From AL-N1 sp039178835 (GTDB lineage: Bacteria; Chloroflexota; Chloroflexia; Chloroflexales; Roseiflexaceae), in contig JBCDFA010000069.1 in NCBI GenBank assembly GCA_039178835.1, forward strand, positions 1 through 25,571: a stretch of 25,571 bases of DNA, in the 5' to 3' direction. Below, piece after piece: positions 6,542 to 14,674 of this stretch. Each line of letters starts with the position of its first letter. The first letter of the stretch is position 1. Both the position numbers and the translations under genes were made by a program. The notes below the pieces were generated by a model. It was not told the DNA's origin and did not search any database. It was given only the letters and a program-made list of their open reading frames with translations.

Positions 6542-8674
6542 ATGGGAGCGACTTCTGTATCACGGGTCCATCGTCGTTGGTCGTTTGTCGTGATTATTAT
6601 TTTGCTTGTAAGTCTGGTCAGTGTAGCATTCGTATACAATCCATCGGTGTATGGTGTTGAGCATCAGCAGGTAATGCTGGATCGAGCAGCGGAGAGCGAG
6701 TACGATTTTGAGGTTGGGGAAAATGATTTTCGCATTAGTGATATGGGGCCTGATGGCACTGGGGGGAATATTGGTAATCTCTCATCAATAGCCTACAACA
6801 GTACCAATCACGAATATTTTGTGGTGTGGTCAGGCCTTGATTCCTTTGAATATGCATACGAAATTTATGGGCAGCGGATTGACGCAGCAACAGGAGAAGA
6901 AATAGGAGAAAATGATTTCCCTATCAGTCAAATGAGACTATTTGGTGAGCAAAGTGATGCTGCTACTTATCCTAACGTCGTTTATAACAGTCATGCCAAT
7001 GAGTATTTGGTTGTATGGGTGGCAGGTTTTATAATATATTCTTCTGATTTGGATTTTCCAAATGACCTAGGGATCTATGGGCAGCGGATTGATGCAGCGA
7101 CAGGAGAAAAAATAGGAGAAGATAGTTTTCGTATCGATCAAGAGCCACCACCATCTGTCAAAGATAATTATGATCCAGAAAATCTTGCCCTCACCTACAA
7201 TAGTACACATAATGAATATCTCCTTGTATGGACTGGCAATCCAACCGAGTGGACAGTCCATGATTTGTTTGCCCAGCGTCTGAACACTACAGGATTCCCA
7301 ATTGATGAAATCCCTGTCGTGATAGAGGAAGATGTGTCACGGCGAGACAGGACTGGTCCTGATGTGACGTACAATGATGCGTCAGATGAATATCTGTTGG
7401 TATGGTCTAATGAGGAGTTCATTCCGTCACAGTCTACCAGTGAGTCAGAGATTTTTGGACAACGATTGGATGGGGCAACAGGTGCTGAGGTCGGTGTTAG
7501 TAGCTTTCGTATCAGTGATATGGGACCTGATGGGGATGGATTTTATGATGCATATAATCCAACTGTTGCTTACAACAGTGATCTTAATGAGTATCTGGTG
7601 ACATGGTCTGGAAACGAGATTTCTAGTGGGCGATTTCAGGGCGAGTTTGAGATCTATGGGCAACGATTAGGGTCAAGTGGCCAAGAGATTGGTATCAACG
7701 ATTTCCGCATCAGTGATATAGGACCTGAGGGTGACAGTCGCTATCGTGCTGACAATCCTACAATCGTCTTCAATAATCAGGATAATGAGTATCTGGTGGC
7801 TTGGGAGGGAGACGATACAGATGTGTATGAAACCTTCCAAATATATGGGCAACGATTAGGGTCAAGTGGCCAAGAGATTGGTATCAACGATTTCCGCATC
7901 AGTGATATAGGACCTGAGGGTGAGTATGATGATGACTATTTTTACGGCGTTTTCGACAATAATGCGGTTGCTTACAATAGTCACAATAATGAGTACTTAG
8001 TGACCTGGGATGGTGTGGATAGCTCTCCTAATGGAAATGAAATCTTTGGACAGCGCTTGGCTTTTCGTGACGACATAATGCCAACGCCAACTATCCCCCC
8101 AGCGTGCGATCCGGCGCGGGATGTGTGGGGCAAGATCCGTGGCCTTGGTTGGGTAGAGATCGGCAATCGCAGTCAGACCTGTACCTACCCTGTTGGTGGC
8201 GCAATCTACATCATTCCTAGCGGCGATATCAACGATCCCGACATTGACAGCCAGGAATGGTATGACGATACGACAGCCGAGGTTGCCCCTGGTGAGCGGA
8301 TCACCGTGCGGGTAGATATTCCAGCGTGTGCAGTCGTGCAACAGGATGCCTTTTGGGGAGAACCATTAAAGTCTTTGGATGGTCAACGCTATGGGGAGCG
8401 CCTCCTGGCAGCTACCCGCTATCGCACAGGTGGTATGTGCGAGCCAACACCGACGTCTGAGCTGCCCAGCACGACGCCGGAGCCAACGACAACACCGGTA
8501 GAAACCGCGACACCGATGGTGCCCACCGCTACGTCTCCTGCTGCATCACCAACTGCAACGTTAGCCGTACCAACGTCCACGTCAGTTGCTCCTACGCCAA
8601 CAGCCACAACAATGCCTGAGGTGGTATCGCCAATAAGATCGTCTCGTATTTTCATTCCATTGTTAGAGCGCTGA
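6542..8674 (+). CDS. Secreted seven-repeat (probable beta-propeller) protein with Pro/Thr stalk
   Basis: I start at ATG 6542 (710 aa), preceded by AAAGGA at 9 nt; the open frame begins at 6476 without such a site. A basic N-terminus and a hydrophobic segment (about residues 14-32) form a signal peptide or anchor. Seven copies follow of a unit with the core YNSxxNEYLVVWSG and EIYGQRLxxxxGxEIGxxDFRISDxGP, about 60-80 residues apart, which suggests a seven-bladed propeller. Next come a four-cysteine domain (about 520-640, starting CDPARDVWGK), a Pro/Thr-rich linker of about 55 residues, and the C-terminal end IFIPLLER. Repeats five and six share an 80-bp exact DNA duplication. It is probably an extracellular binding or adhesion protein; no catalytic motif is visible and its ligand is unknown. 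Confidence 0.85.
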   Translation: MGATSVSRVHRRWSFVVIIILLVSLVSVAFVYNPSVYGVEHQQVMLDRAAESEYDFEVGENDFRISDMGPDGTGGNIGNLSSIAYNSTNHEYFVVWSGLDSFEYAYEIYGQRIDAATGEEIGENDFPISQMRLFGEQSDAATYPNVVYNSHANEYLVVWVAGFIIYSSDLDFPNDLGIYGQRIDAATGEKIGEDSFRIDQEPPPSVKDNYDPENLALTYNSTHNEYLLVWTGNPTEWTVHDLFAQRLNTTGFPIDEIPVVIEEDVSRRDRTGPDVTYNDASDEYLLVWSNEEFIPSQSTSESEIFGQRLDGATGAEVGVSSFRISDMGPDGDGFYDAYNPTVAYNSDLNEYLVTWSGNEISSGRFQGEFEIYGQRLGSSGQEIGINDFRISDIGPEGDSRYRADNPTIVFNNQDNEYLVAWEGDDTDVYETFQIYGQRLGSSGQEIGINDFRISDIGPEGEYDDDYFYGVFDNNAVAYNSHNNEYLVTWDGVDSSPNGNEIFGQRLAFRDDIMPTPTIPPACDPARDVWGKIRGLGWVEIGNRSQTCTYPVGGAIYIIPSGDINDPDIDSQEWYDDTTAEVAPGERITVRVDIPACAVVQQDAFWGEPLKSLDGQRYGERLLAATRYRTGGMCEPTPTSELPSTTPEPTTTPVETATPMVPTATSPAASPTATLAVPTSTSVAPTPTATTMPEVVSPIRSSRIFIPLLER
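7655..7734 (+). repeat. 80-bp exact direct repeat, copy 1 (inside propeller gene)
   Basis: Identical over 80 bp to 7844-7923, at an offset of 189 bp, which is exactly 63 codons or one protein repeat unit. Identity extends through wobble positions, so this is a recent duplication or gene conversion. Confidence 0.95.
7844..7923 (+). repeat. 80-bp exact direct repeat, copy 2 (inside propeller gene)
   Basis: Second copy of the repeat at 7655-7734. Both encode the segment YGQRLGSSGQEIGINDF and the start of the linker to the next unit. Confidence 0.95.
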
Positions 8675-8689
8675 TAATGTGAAAATGAC

Positions 8690-8721
8690 ATGAGCGGGTA
8701 GTGACCAAACTACCCGCTCAT
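8690..8721 (+). terminator. Terminator hairpin after the propeller gene
   Basis: A perfect 13-bp stem (ATGAGCGGGTAGT paired with ACTACCCGCTCAT) encloses a 6-nt loop, 15 bp after the stop codon. The T-run is short (TTATG). It lies between two converging genes and could work on either strand. Confidence 0.75.
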
Positions 8722-8841
8722 TATGAGCCCTGCTGTTTTGCTACTCATCATTGATAAGCCATTCTGTATCGATGCCCTGCTGTGTTCTGTTATCGATACC
8801 CCTGCGATAGCTCAAGTAGCAATTTCATTCGTTCCAAAAGG

Positions 8842-8858
8842 AAGTAACATAGTTACTT
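8842..8858 (-). terminator. Terminator-like hairpin at the hydrolase stop
   Basis: On the minus strand AAGTAAC and GTTACTT form a 7-bp stem with a 3-nt loop that overlaps the hydrolase stop codon and is followed by CCTTTT. Confidence 0.5.
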
Positions 8859-9825
8859 AGATTGACCTGCTTGTTTCAAGTGCCCAAGTTAGTAAATCAG
8901 CCCGAAACTGAGGTGTTTCGATAAACGGCATATGGCTGATCATCTCATAAGTGGTAAGCCCTGCATCTCGGATGATATCTGCCAGTGTATAGGCATTAGC
9001 TAATGGCACAATCTCGTCGTGTGAGCCATGTGCGATCCAGGTGGGAATATGTACCTGTGCAAAATCGTGTCGATAATCCTGTCGATGCAAAAACATCGAT
9101 TGACGTACATATCTGGGTACATCAGCATTGTACCCAAGCGTGGTTATAGTTGCCTCATACGACTGTGGTGTTTTGGTAAGGAGGCGAACGAACGCTAATA
9201 GTGCGTTGATGTTTTCGTGGTAATCAGTTGAAAGTAACCCTGGCAATAATGGAATAATGGCTGAGTCATTAAGTGCATCATCAAAGCGGGATGAAGTTCC
9301 AACTAGAACAAGGCCACTAAGTGCTGCTTCACCATAGGCACGTATATAATCCGCAATAATGGCTCCCCCATATGACCACCCCACTAATATCGGTGGACGA
9401 CGAAGATTAAGATAGGTCAGAATGGAGTGAATATCATCGGCCCAGGTTTGCGATAATGCATAGCCATTATTATCTGGTTTGCCGGATTGCCCGTGTCCCC
9501 GCAGATCAATGGCAATGAGATGAAAAGCACGCTGTAGCTGGCGATCTGCTAACAATGGTGACCACGAAAGAGCGGATTGCAAAATACCATGAATGAAGAT
9601 GAGTGGTTGACCTTGTGGATTCCCTCCTGTATAAACGGCGAGCTCTGTTCCATCGCGGCTCTCAACGAAAAACTGATTTGACCATGGGACGTTTTGTGTG
9701 TAAAGATGAGACGTACTAACACGTTCCTGCGAACCCTCTGTGATAAATCCTCCAATTGGCGACATTGCCACCATTCCGCCAAAGCCGGTAGTGAGAAAAT
9801 GACGGCGAGAAAGGCAACCGGACAT
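8857..9825 (-). CDS. Tat-exported alpha/beta hydrolase
   Basis: This 322-aa protein starts at ATG 9825 after an ideal AAGGAG 5 nt upstream. The N-terminus has a twin-arginine signal, SRRHFLTTGF (residues 6-15), followed by a hydrophobic Gly/Ala stretch, so a folded enzyme should be exported by Tat. The alpha/beta-hydrolase features are the oxyanion-hole loop FIHGIL (77-82), the nucleophile elbow GWSYGG with S151, the acid D270 in HGSHDEIVP, and the base H298 in SHMPF. The triad is complete. The fold is that of small-molecule esterases, lactonases and haloperoxidase-like enzymes; the substrate cannot be predicted. It is a single gene, convergent with the propeller gene, with a leader that can form alternative stems. 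Confidence 0.9.
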   Translation of the reverse strand: MSGCLSRRHFLTTGFGGMVAMSPIGGFITEGSQERVSTSHLYTQNVPWSNQFFVESRDGTELAVYTGGNPQGQPLIFIHGILQSALSWSPLLADRQLQRAFHLIAIDLRGHGQSGKPDNNGYALSQTWADDIHSILTYLNLRRPPILVGWSYGGAIIADYIRAYGEAALSGLVLVGTSSRFDDALNDSAIIPLLPGLLSTDYHENINALLAFVRLLTKTPQSYEATITTLGYNADVPRYVRQSMFLHRQDYRHDFAQVHIPTWIAHGSHDEIVPLANAYTLADIIRDAGLTTYEMISHMPFIETPQFRADLLTWALETSRSI

Positions 9826-9849
9826 ACAAACTCCTTAGCTACTAACAAT

Positions 9850-9932
9850 GTAGGGGTGTGAGGAGAATGAGAGGGACCTGAGAATTCACAACCCCTGACC
9901 GTAAGATAGGGTCCCCTACCACGTAGATGTGG
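9850..9932 (-). promoter_or_regulatory. Leader of the hydrolase gene with mutually exclusive stems
   Basis: Read on the minus strand, GTAGGGG (9919-9913) can pair with CCCCTAC (9856-9850). Alternatively GGGACC (9915-9910) can pair with GGTCCC (9878-9873). The two stems share bases 9913-9915, so only one can form. A small hairpin CCAC/GTGG sits at 9919-9932. The 3' arm lies about 25 nt before the ATG. I recognise no known riboswitch. Confidence 0.3.
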
Positions 9933-10001
9933 TGATTGATTTGTATGACTAAACTGTTTCATCTACATTTTGTGTAGCATTTGCGTCCAATAGGAAATGT
10001 T

Positions 10002-10105
10002 GGGTCGATTAATAGTCGTTGTGCGGAAAAGCGTTTGAGAATACTTCCACAGAACAATGCATCATAACAGGGATTGTTGTACTACTACCAATTGTCTCCG
10101 ACCAG
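10002..10105. repeat. 104-bp intergenic direct repeat, copy 1
   Basis: This copy is identical to 10130-10233 except for one base (A at 10043, G at 10171). Each copy could fold into a branched structure: a closing stem GGTCG/CGACC, a hairpin TGT(gc)GGAA/TTCCACA, and a hairpin AACAAT/ATTGTT. No open reading frame of note crosses it. The function is unknown: a structured RNA, a protein-binding array, or a small duplicated element are all possible. Confidence 0.9.
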
Positions 10106-10129
10106 ATAAGCTGGTATGGATGAATGTTC

Positions 10130-10233
10130 GGGTCGATTAATAGTCGTTGTGCGGAAAAGCGTTTGAGAATGCTTCCACAGAACAATGCATCATAACAGGG
10201 ATTGTTGTACTACTACCAATTGTCTCCGACCAG
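10130..10233. repeat. 104-bp intergenic direct repeat, copy 2
   Basis: Second copy, with a period of 128 bp from the first. Similarity extends a few bases on both sides (AATGTT before, GTAA after), leaving a unique spacer of about 15 bp between the extended copies. Confidence 0.9.
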
Positions 10234-10237
10234 GTAA

Positions 10238-10631
10238 ACTACTATCGATCAGCTTCGAGGATCTAAGTCATCAAATATGTCATTTTTGTGAACATTCAAA
10301 TGACTCTTTGTTTATATAACGATATAATACCATCTTTTTGCGGATGCTGGTGCAGAAAAAAGCCCTAAAAATACCCTCTATAAGGCATATAACATCTACT
10401 AGAGCTTCTAAAAAGAATTTCAAAATCCATTTTTTGGTGTGCTATTATGTGAATCTTTTCCTGTTATATTTCATGTCATCTTTGACTATTATGCTCATCT
10501 GGCCCACGTAAACATAAACTATCTGTACATAGACAGTAGTCACACCGCAAATTTTTTACAAATAGGAATATTCACGAATACATGTTGTTTTTCGTATGTT
10601 TATGGTTCCTAATTAGCTTGTTAGATGGGGC
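10238..10631. other. AT-rich gene-free stretch
   Basis: This is about 390 bp with no convincing gene. A weak plus-strand promoter-like pair occurs (ATGACT at 10300-10305, TATAAT at 10323-10328, 17-bp spacer), but no gene follows it. I see no terminator after the TPR gene that ends at 10632. Confidence 0.5.
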
Positions 10632-11267
10632 TCAGACGTGGATCTTTCTGATTGGAGAGCTATACAGAGCGATATTTTCTTGTGGGACGGCGCAATTACG
10701 ATTTATTTCCATGATCTTGTTGTTTATTACCTTTTGTAGGAATTGGGTGGTTCTTGATGGGTCATTCTGTGATCGTTCCAGAAACATGTGGTAATCGGAC
10801 AGCGCAGCACAGAGATTGCCCTGTTCTTGATAGGCCAGGCCGCGATTGGAAAAAGCAATTGCTACGTTTGGGGTGTCTTCGAGTGCGGCGGTGTAGTCGG
10901 CGATGGCGGCATCAAGGTTGCCCAGATCGCGGTAGGTAGTTCCCCGATGGATGTAGATAGTTGCGGCGCCTTTAGGTGTGACCAGCAGTGCCTGATCGTA
11001 GCGTGCAATCGCGTGTTGCAGCAGACTGGTGCGCCATGCTTCGTTGTGAGTTGCGTGAGCGGCTTCGCGGAGGAGGATGGCTTGCTCATAGTGGAAGTCG
11101 TCTCGTGGTGTGCCAGCGATCTGGTAGGCGTACTCGATGATGTATAAGGTGCCAATCTGGTTTGAGATGGCCAGCAACCGTGGTGATACGCCAGCCATCC
11201 ACAGGATGATCAGGACGAGCATGCCAATTGCTACCAGCGTGACTCGGTGCGAGGTATGTTTGAACAT
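10632..11267 (-). CDS. Membrane-anchored tetratricopeptide (TPR) protein
   Basis: The start chosen is ATG 11267 because AAGGAG lies 5 nt before it; an in-frame ATG at 11288 has no such site. The 211-aa product has one hydrophobic segment (residues about 9-27), a probable membrane anchor. Three TPR units follow at about 70-99, 102-135 and 136-169, the clearest being YIHRGTTYRDLGNLDAAIAD and FSNRGLAYQEQGNLCAALSD. TPRs are protein-protein interaction scaffolds. The gene starts 40 bp after the double solute-binding lipoprotein gene on the same strand, so the two are likely co-transcribed and both act at the outer face of the membrane. No enzyme domain is present. Confidence 0.88.
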   Translation of the reverse strand: MFKHTSHRVTLVAIGMLVLIILWMAGVSPRLLAISNQIGTLYIIEYAYQIAGTPRDDFHYEQAILLREAAHATHNEAWRTSLLQHAIARYDQALLVTPKGAATIYIHRGTTYRDLGNLDAAIADYTAALEDTPNVAIAFSNRGLAYQEQGNLCAALSDYHMFLERSQNDPSRTTQFLQKVINNKIMEINRNCAVPQENIALYSSPIRKIHV

Positions 11268-11307
11268 GGGAACTCCTTCTTTTTTCATTTCTCAATACAT
11301 GGGTGAA

Positions 11308-13899
11308 CTACCGCAGTCCGTTATATTCTGGATCGGTTTGTGTTGCACAGGTCGCGCCATCGCTGTCTCCCCGTACACACGCAAGGTATTGCTCGGTCAG
11401 AGTCTGGGCGTCGGTAAGCTCCTCAGCCAGATCGGTTCCCTGCAATGCCCGATCAACGGCACGCAGAAACCAGAAGTAGTCGATCATCGCGTCATTCGTT
11501 GGTGTGGCTGTGCTCTGACTGAGGGCCTCGTCATAGGCGGCATACACTTCCGTAGCACCATCGGGTAGTGTTTGGTTGGTAATAAGGGAGCGATTGGCTG
11601 GGAAAAGCCCTTGCAGTCCTGATGTGTCATTGGTGAGGTGTTTTAGCCATGTCCAACATGCGCGGGGTTGGTTGGTATTGGCCGAGATGTGGAGCCCCAG
11701 CATCCGCAGGCGGTTGGTTGTAACCGTTCCGGTACTCAGCGGTGGTGAGGTAAGCACCGTTGTAAATGTAGTCGAATCATTGTTGATGGAGTTGAGCCCA
11801 AAGACAAACCACATGCCAGCCCGACCCTGAAAGATGGCTTCGCTTCCCACAGTAGGCCACGAGTCTATCGTGTAGCCCTGTAGCTGGGTGTGTGGCGAGG
11901 TGCTGCGAAGCAGATCGATATACCACTGAACCGCTTTGATCAGCCGTGGATCGGTGAAGTTCGGCTGGACGGGATCGTTGCCCTGCGTCGTGCTTACTTC
12001 CAGACGATCCAGAAAGAAGAACAGTTCTTTGGGATGTGGGCCAGTTGTGGCGTAGCCATACTGTTGCTCGTCGCCACTGCCGAGTGTGAGTTGCTGGGCG
12101 GCAGCCTGAAAGTCTGCGGGTGTCCACTCAGGGTCGGGCGTCTCGATACCGGTGGCCTCGAACAGCTCCTGGTTGTAGGCCAGCGTCAGCAGATCGACGG
12201 CGTAGGGTAGCCCGTGTAGCTCACTCTCCCGCTGATAGGGCGTGAGGAGTCCGGTGGCGTAGTTGTCCAGTACAAAGGTGTTGTCGGCGTCGATGAGTGG
12301 TTGCAGGTCTAGCGTAGCATCCATCTGCTCCAGATGTGGCGGATCGATCCACATAAAGCAGTCGGTGTTTGCGGCGGTGTTGGCGAAGTTGCGGTTTGGA
12401 CCAGCATTGCTGCCATCGATATTAACAAAGACTTCCGCTTGTTGCTGGTGAAAGGATCGGACAATCTGGCGCATCTGATCATCGTTAAAACCAAGGGTGC
12501 CAAAAGTAATAGTGGCAGCCCCAGCAGGAGCTTCGTCGGGCATGGGTGTAGCAACGACAAATGGCTCAGGAGTGCCAACGGGTTGCGCTTGTGTCTGTGC
12601 CTGAGCAATATTGTCCTCAAGCATGGTTTGAGCATCTTGTAGCGCTTCTTCGGGGGTTTGTTCGCCACTCAATGCTGCATACAGCGCTGAATAGAGGGTC
12701 ATATAGAGTCGCTCGTCGAAGCTGTGGTCAAAACCGCTATCGGGCCGTTCTAATATAGTCTGAATCACTACTTCTGCTTCATCATCAAGTTTATCCCAAT
12801 AGCCCACCTGTTCGGCAATCGATTTCCGAGCTGGAAAATGACTGGGAACCTGGGTGACTTCGACTTGGAATGGCCCAGGTTGTTGACTTAGAAAGGAGAG
12901 CCAGCGCCATGCTTCTCCAGGATGTTGGGTACCATTACTCATAATAAAACCAGGAGCACTGCCCCAGAAAAAAGGCATTGGTATGGGTGGTGTAGCAATT
13001 GTACCTATTTCAAAATCTGGTTGTTGCTCTGGCGGCAGAAAAGACAGAATATCAGGGGACCATATTCCCAGACGCTGATCGAGAATAAGTTGCTGTAGCG
13101 CCTCCATATCAAACTCTTGACCGCTATGGACGATTTCTTCGTAAATAACACCATTTTCGGTAAGGGCAATTACCTCTTCAAGCAGTGTGGCAATAGTGGG
13201 ATCATCAAGGGATATCTGGTCGATAGGGGTGGTTAATACCTCAGTGCGTTCATTCAATCCACTGATAAACTCTATGAATGCTCCTTCTGTTCCATATATG
13301 GTGTCTGTATTTGAGGAGGTGCTAGCAATTTGTTCTACGGCTGCCATAAGATCTTGCCAGGTCAGGTCAGGTGTTGGTGGTGGCAATTCGCTCTGGTTCC
13401 ATAGCTCTTTGTTGTATGACATAAGAGGCACTGAGTGTGTGTGTGGCAGAAGATAAATATTGCTATCCTGACTCAAAGCCTCCAAAGCCCCGTTGTGATA
13501 GTCATCCCGCTGAAAAGTAAGGTCAGTATCAATAAAGGGGGTCAGATTTCGCAGATAGCCACGCGGAATATCGTCTGGCGTGACAAAGGACACAGCGGCG
13601 GTATCAACGACATGGACTGTCTGTACAAGCTGTGGATTGGAATGGTTACTCGTCGTATCGGTGATCTCAGTAATGGTGTTGAGGGACTCAAAGCGGATCT
13701 GAATATGGGGGTTCTTTGCTTCAAATGCCTCGATCAGTGGCATGTAGGTGTCTCGCGCTGACTCCTTGGCGGCAAAGCTAATGGTGACAGGTTCTACTGC
13801 ATTTGGGGTGGTTGCCATCGGAGTCGGCGAGGTTAGTGTGCAGGCGCTAAATAGTGCCACCACGAATATCAGTGATACAATGCGTACTACGCATGTCAT
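11308..13899 (-). CDS. Lipoprotein with two tandem family 1 solute-binding domains
   Basis: Starting at ATG 13899 (AGGAG 7 nt upstream; an ATG at 13926 lacks a site), the product is 863 aa, about twice a normal sugar-binding protein. A signal peptide ends in FSAC with C20 as the lipidated cysteine. Domain 1 covers about 36-430 and domain 2 about 461-845, joined by a Gln/Pro/Ala-rich linker. Internal homology is visible: SYNKELW followed by LTWQDLMAA (from 161) against AYNQELF followed by WTPADFQAA (from 574). Family members bind sugars or oligosaccharides for ABC importers, but no permease or ATPase gene is in this window. The fusion may give higher avidity or two specificities, or act as a sensor. 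The TPR gene follows in the same unit. Confidence 0.9.
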   Translation of the reverse strand: MTCVVRIVSLIFVVALFSACTLTSPTPMATTPNAVEPVTISFAAKESARDTYMPLIEAFEAKNPHIQIRFESLNTITEITDTTSNHSNPQLVQTVHVVDTAAVSFVTPDDIPRGYLRNLTPFIDTDLTFQRDDYHNGALEALSQDSNIYLLPHTHSVPLMSYNKELWNQSELPPPTPDLTWQDLMAAVEQIASTSSNTDTIYGTEGAFIEFISGLNERTEVLTTPIDQISLDDPTIATLLEEVIALTENGVIYEEIVHSGQEFDMEALQQLILDQRLGIWSPDILSFLPPEQQPDFEIGTIATPPIPMPFFWGSAPGFIMSNGTQHPGEAWRWLSFLSQQPGPFQVEVTQVPSHFPARKSIAEQVGYWDKLDDEAEVVIQTILERPDSGFDHSFDERLYMTLYSALYAALSGEQTPEEALQDAQTMLEDNIAQAQTQAQPVGTPEPFVVATPMPDEAPAGAATITFGTLGFNDDQMRQIVRSFHQQQAEVFVNIDGSNAGPNRNFANTAANTDCFMWIDPPHLEQMDATLDLQPLIDADNTFVLDNYATGLLTPYQRESELHGLPYAVDLLTLAYNQELFEATGIETPDPEWTPADFQAAAQQLTLGSGDEQQYGYATTGPHPKELFFFLDRLEVSTTQGNDPVQPNFTDPRLIKAVQWYIDLLRSTSPHTQLQGYTIDSWPTVGSEAIFQGRAGMWFVFGLNSINNDSTTFTTVLTSPPLSTGTVTTNRLRMLGLHISANTNQPRACWTWLKHLTNDTSGLQGLFPANRSLITNQTLPDGATEVYAAYDEALSQSTATPTNDAMIDYFWFLRAVDRALQGTDLAEELTDAQTLTEQYLACVRGDSDGATCATQTDPEYNGLR

Positions 13900-13941
13900 A
13901 TGTGCTCTCCTCTTGCTAGAACTCATAATTGGTATATCTTT

Positions 13942-14124
13942 TTATTTCGTACTATTGTGTCGAATGACTTTTAGGTATGGCCCAACACGATCCGCAACAA
14001 GATTGCTCAGATATCCCCCGATATAGCCAAAACAACCACCGACAGTTCCTCAGATCAGTGCGCCAGCGATGGTACAAATTAAAAAATATCTGTTTGTTAT
14101 GCTAACGAGCAACAATGCTTCCAT
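13942..14124 (-). pseudogene. Small glycine-rich membrane ORF interrupted by an in-frame UGA
   Basis: From ATG 14124 (GGAG 5 nt upstream) the frame reads 24 codons, MEALLLVSITNRYFLICTIA then GALI, meets TGA at 14052-14050, and continues for 35 more codons as GTVGGCFGYIGGYLSNLVAD and so on, to a TAA at 13944-13942. The joined 60-residue product would have a hydrophobic segment and a glycine-zipper-like run (GTVGGCFGYIGG). GGA to TGA is a single base change, which would turn GALIGGTVGG into a stop. It is most simply a freshly inactivated small membrane-protein gene. A sequencing error or UGA recoding would look the same. It lies in the leader region of the solute-binding lipoprotein gene and overlaps the end of the preceding ORF. 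Confidence 0.5.
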
Positions 14125-14435
14125 TGATTCTCCACAGAACTTTGCCTGGTAAGCAACCGTCGAACTGTCGTTTTCGGAATACCTTCTTCTATCGTGACAA
14201 GCCATACAATATAGTCCTCCCCTCTTGCTGATGGATGCAGCATAGAACAAATATTTGATTTGTGCGGGGGACAATTTGCTTTATTGGATATGTTTCCCTC
14301 GATAACAAGGTTGCCAAATTGGATCATAAAAGGAGGCAAATCGATAATTCTATTGTGGATACTTACGTATGCGAAATGGCAAGGAAACAGAAGAACAAAG
14401 CAAAAGATCGCTAGTGCAACACGATACTTGTTCAT
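14097..14435 (-). CDS. Small secreted hypothetical protein
   Basis: This is a 112-aa ORF with a good ribosome binding site (AGGGGAG, 9 nt before the ATG). It has a clear signal peptide (MNKYRVALAIFCFVLLFPCH, cleavage possibly after FAYVS). I do not recognise the mature part, which includes two cysteines in NCPPHKSNICSM and a segment GEDYIVWLVTIEEG. It is probably the first gene of the unit that ends with the TPR gene; a near-consensus promoter lies about 230 bp upstream. The last residues (WKHCCSLA) overlap the small glycine-rich ORF in another frame. A frameshift that once joined the two cannot be excluded. Confidence 0.55.
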   Translation of the reverse strand: MNKYRVALAIFCFVLLFPCHFAYVSIHNRIIDLPPFMIQFGNLVIEGNISNKANCPPHKSNICSMLHPSARGEDYIVWLVTIEEGIPKTTVRRLLTRQSSVENQWKHCCSLA

Positions 14436-14674
14436 AAAATTCTTCTCCCCTTAGCGCTCCAAATAATCGTAAATCTATCATGCCAGATAGAGGCTATGCG
14501 ACCAGTTCAAGGACAATAGGTTTGGATAATCGCCTCAGTTTGTGTATGTAATACCATGAGTAACCCGTAAGCGAACATACAAGCGTAATACTCACAAGCA
14601 TTTAGGTCTGCCTTATGACTTGCGTAGGAGCCATAAAATTATATGTCTATACTAATAGAAATTTAATGAATAAA

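Noticed and set aside
9843..9920. A TPP-riboswitch-like CTGAGA with nearby GGGG/CCCC runs on the plus strand
   Set aside because: The rest of the conserved TPP core is absent, and the plus strand has no gene downstream to control.
10002..10233. CRISPR array
   Set aside because: There are only two copies, each 104 bp, with a spacer of about 24 bp between cores. There are no short regular repeats and no cas genes.
10524..10529. Isolated TGTACA (also at 20479) as more AraR-type operators
   Set aside because: A six-base motif occurs by chance, and neither has the flanking AAA/TTT arms or a promoter context.
10582..10794. Plus-strand hydrophobic ORF of 70 codons
   Set aside because: It overlaps the end of the TPR gene antisense and has no ribosome binding site. 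The AT-rich sequence explains the hydrophobic codons.
12309..12668. Long antisense and other-frame ORFs inside the solute-binding gene and other genes
   Set aside because: They are shadows of well-supported genes, with no ribosome binding sites and low-complexity composition.
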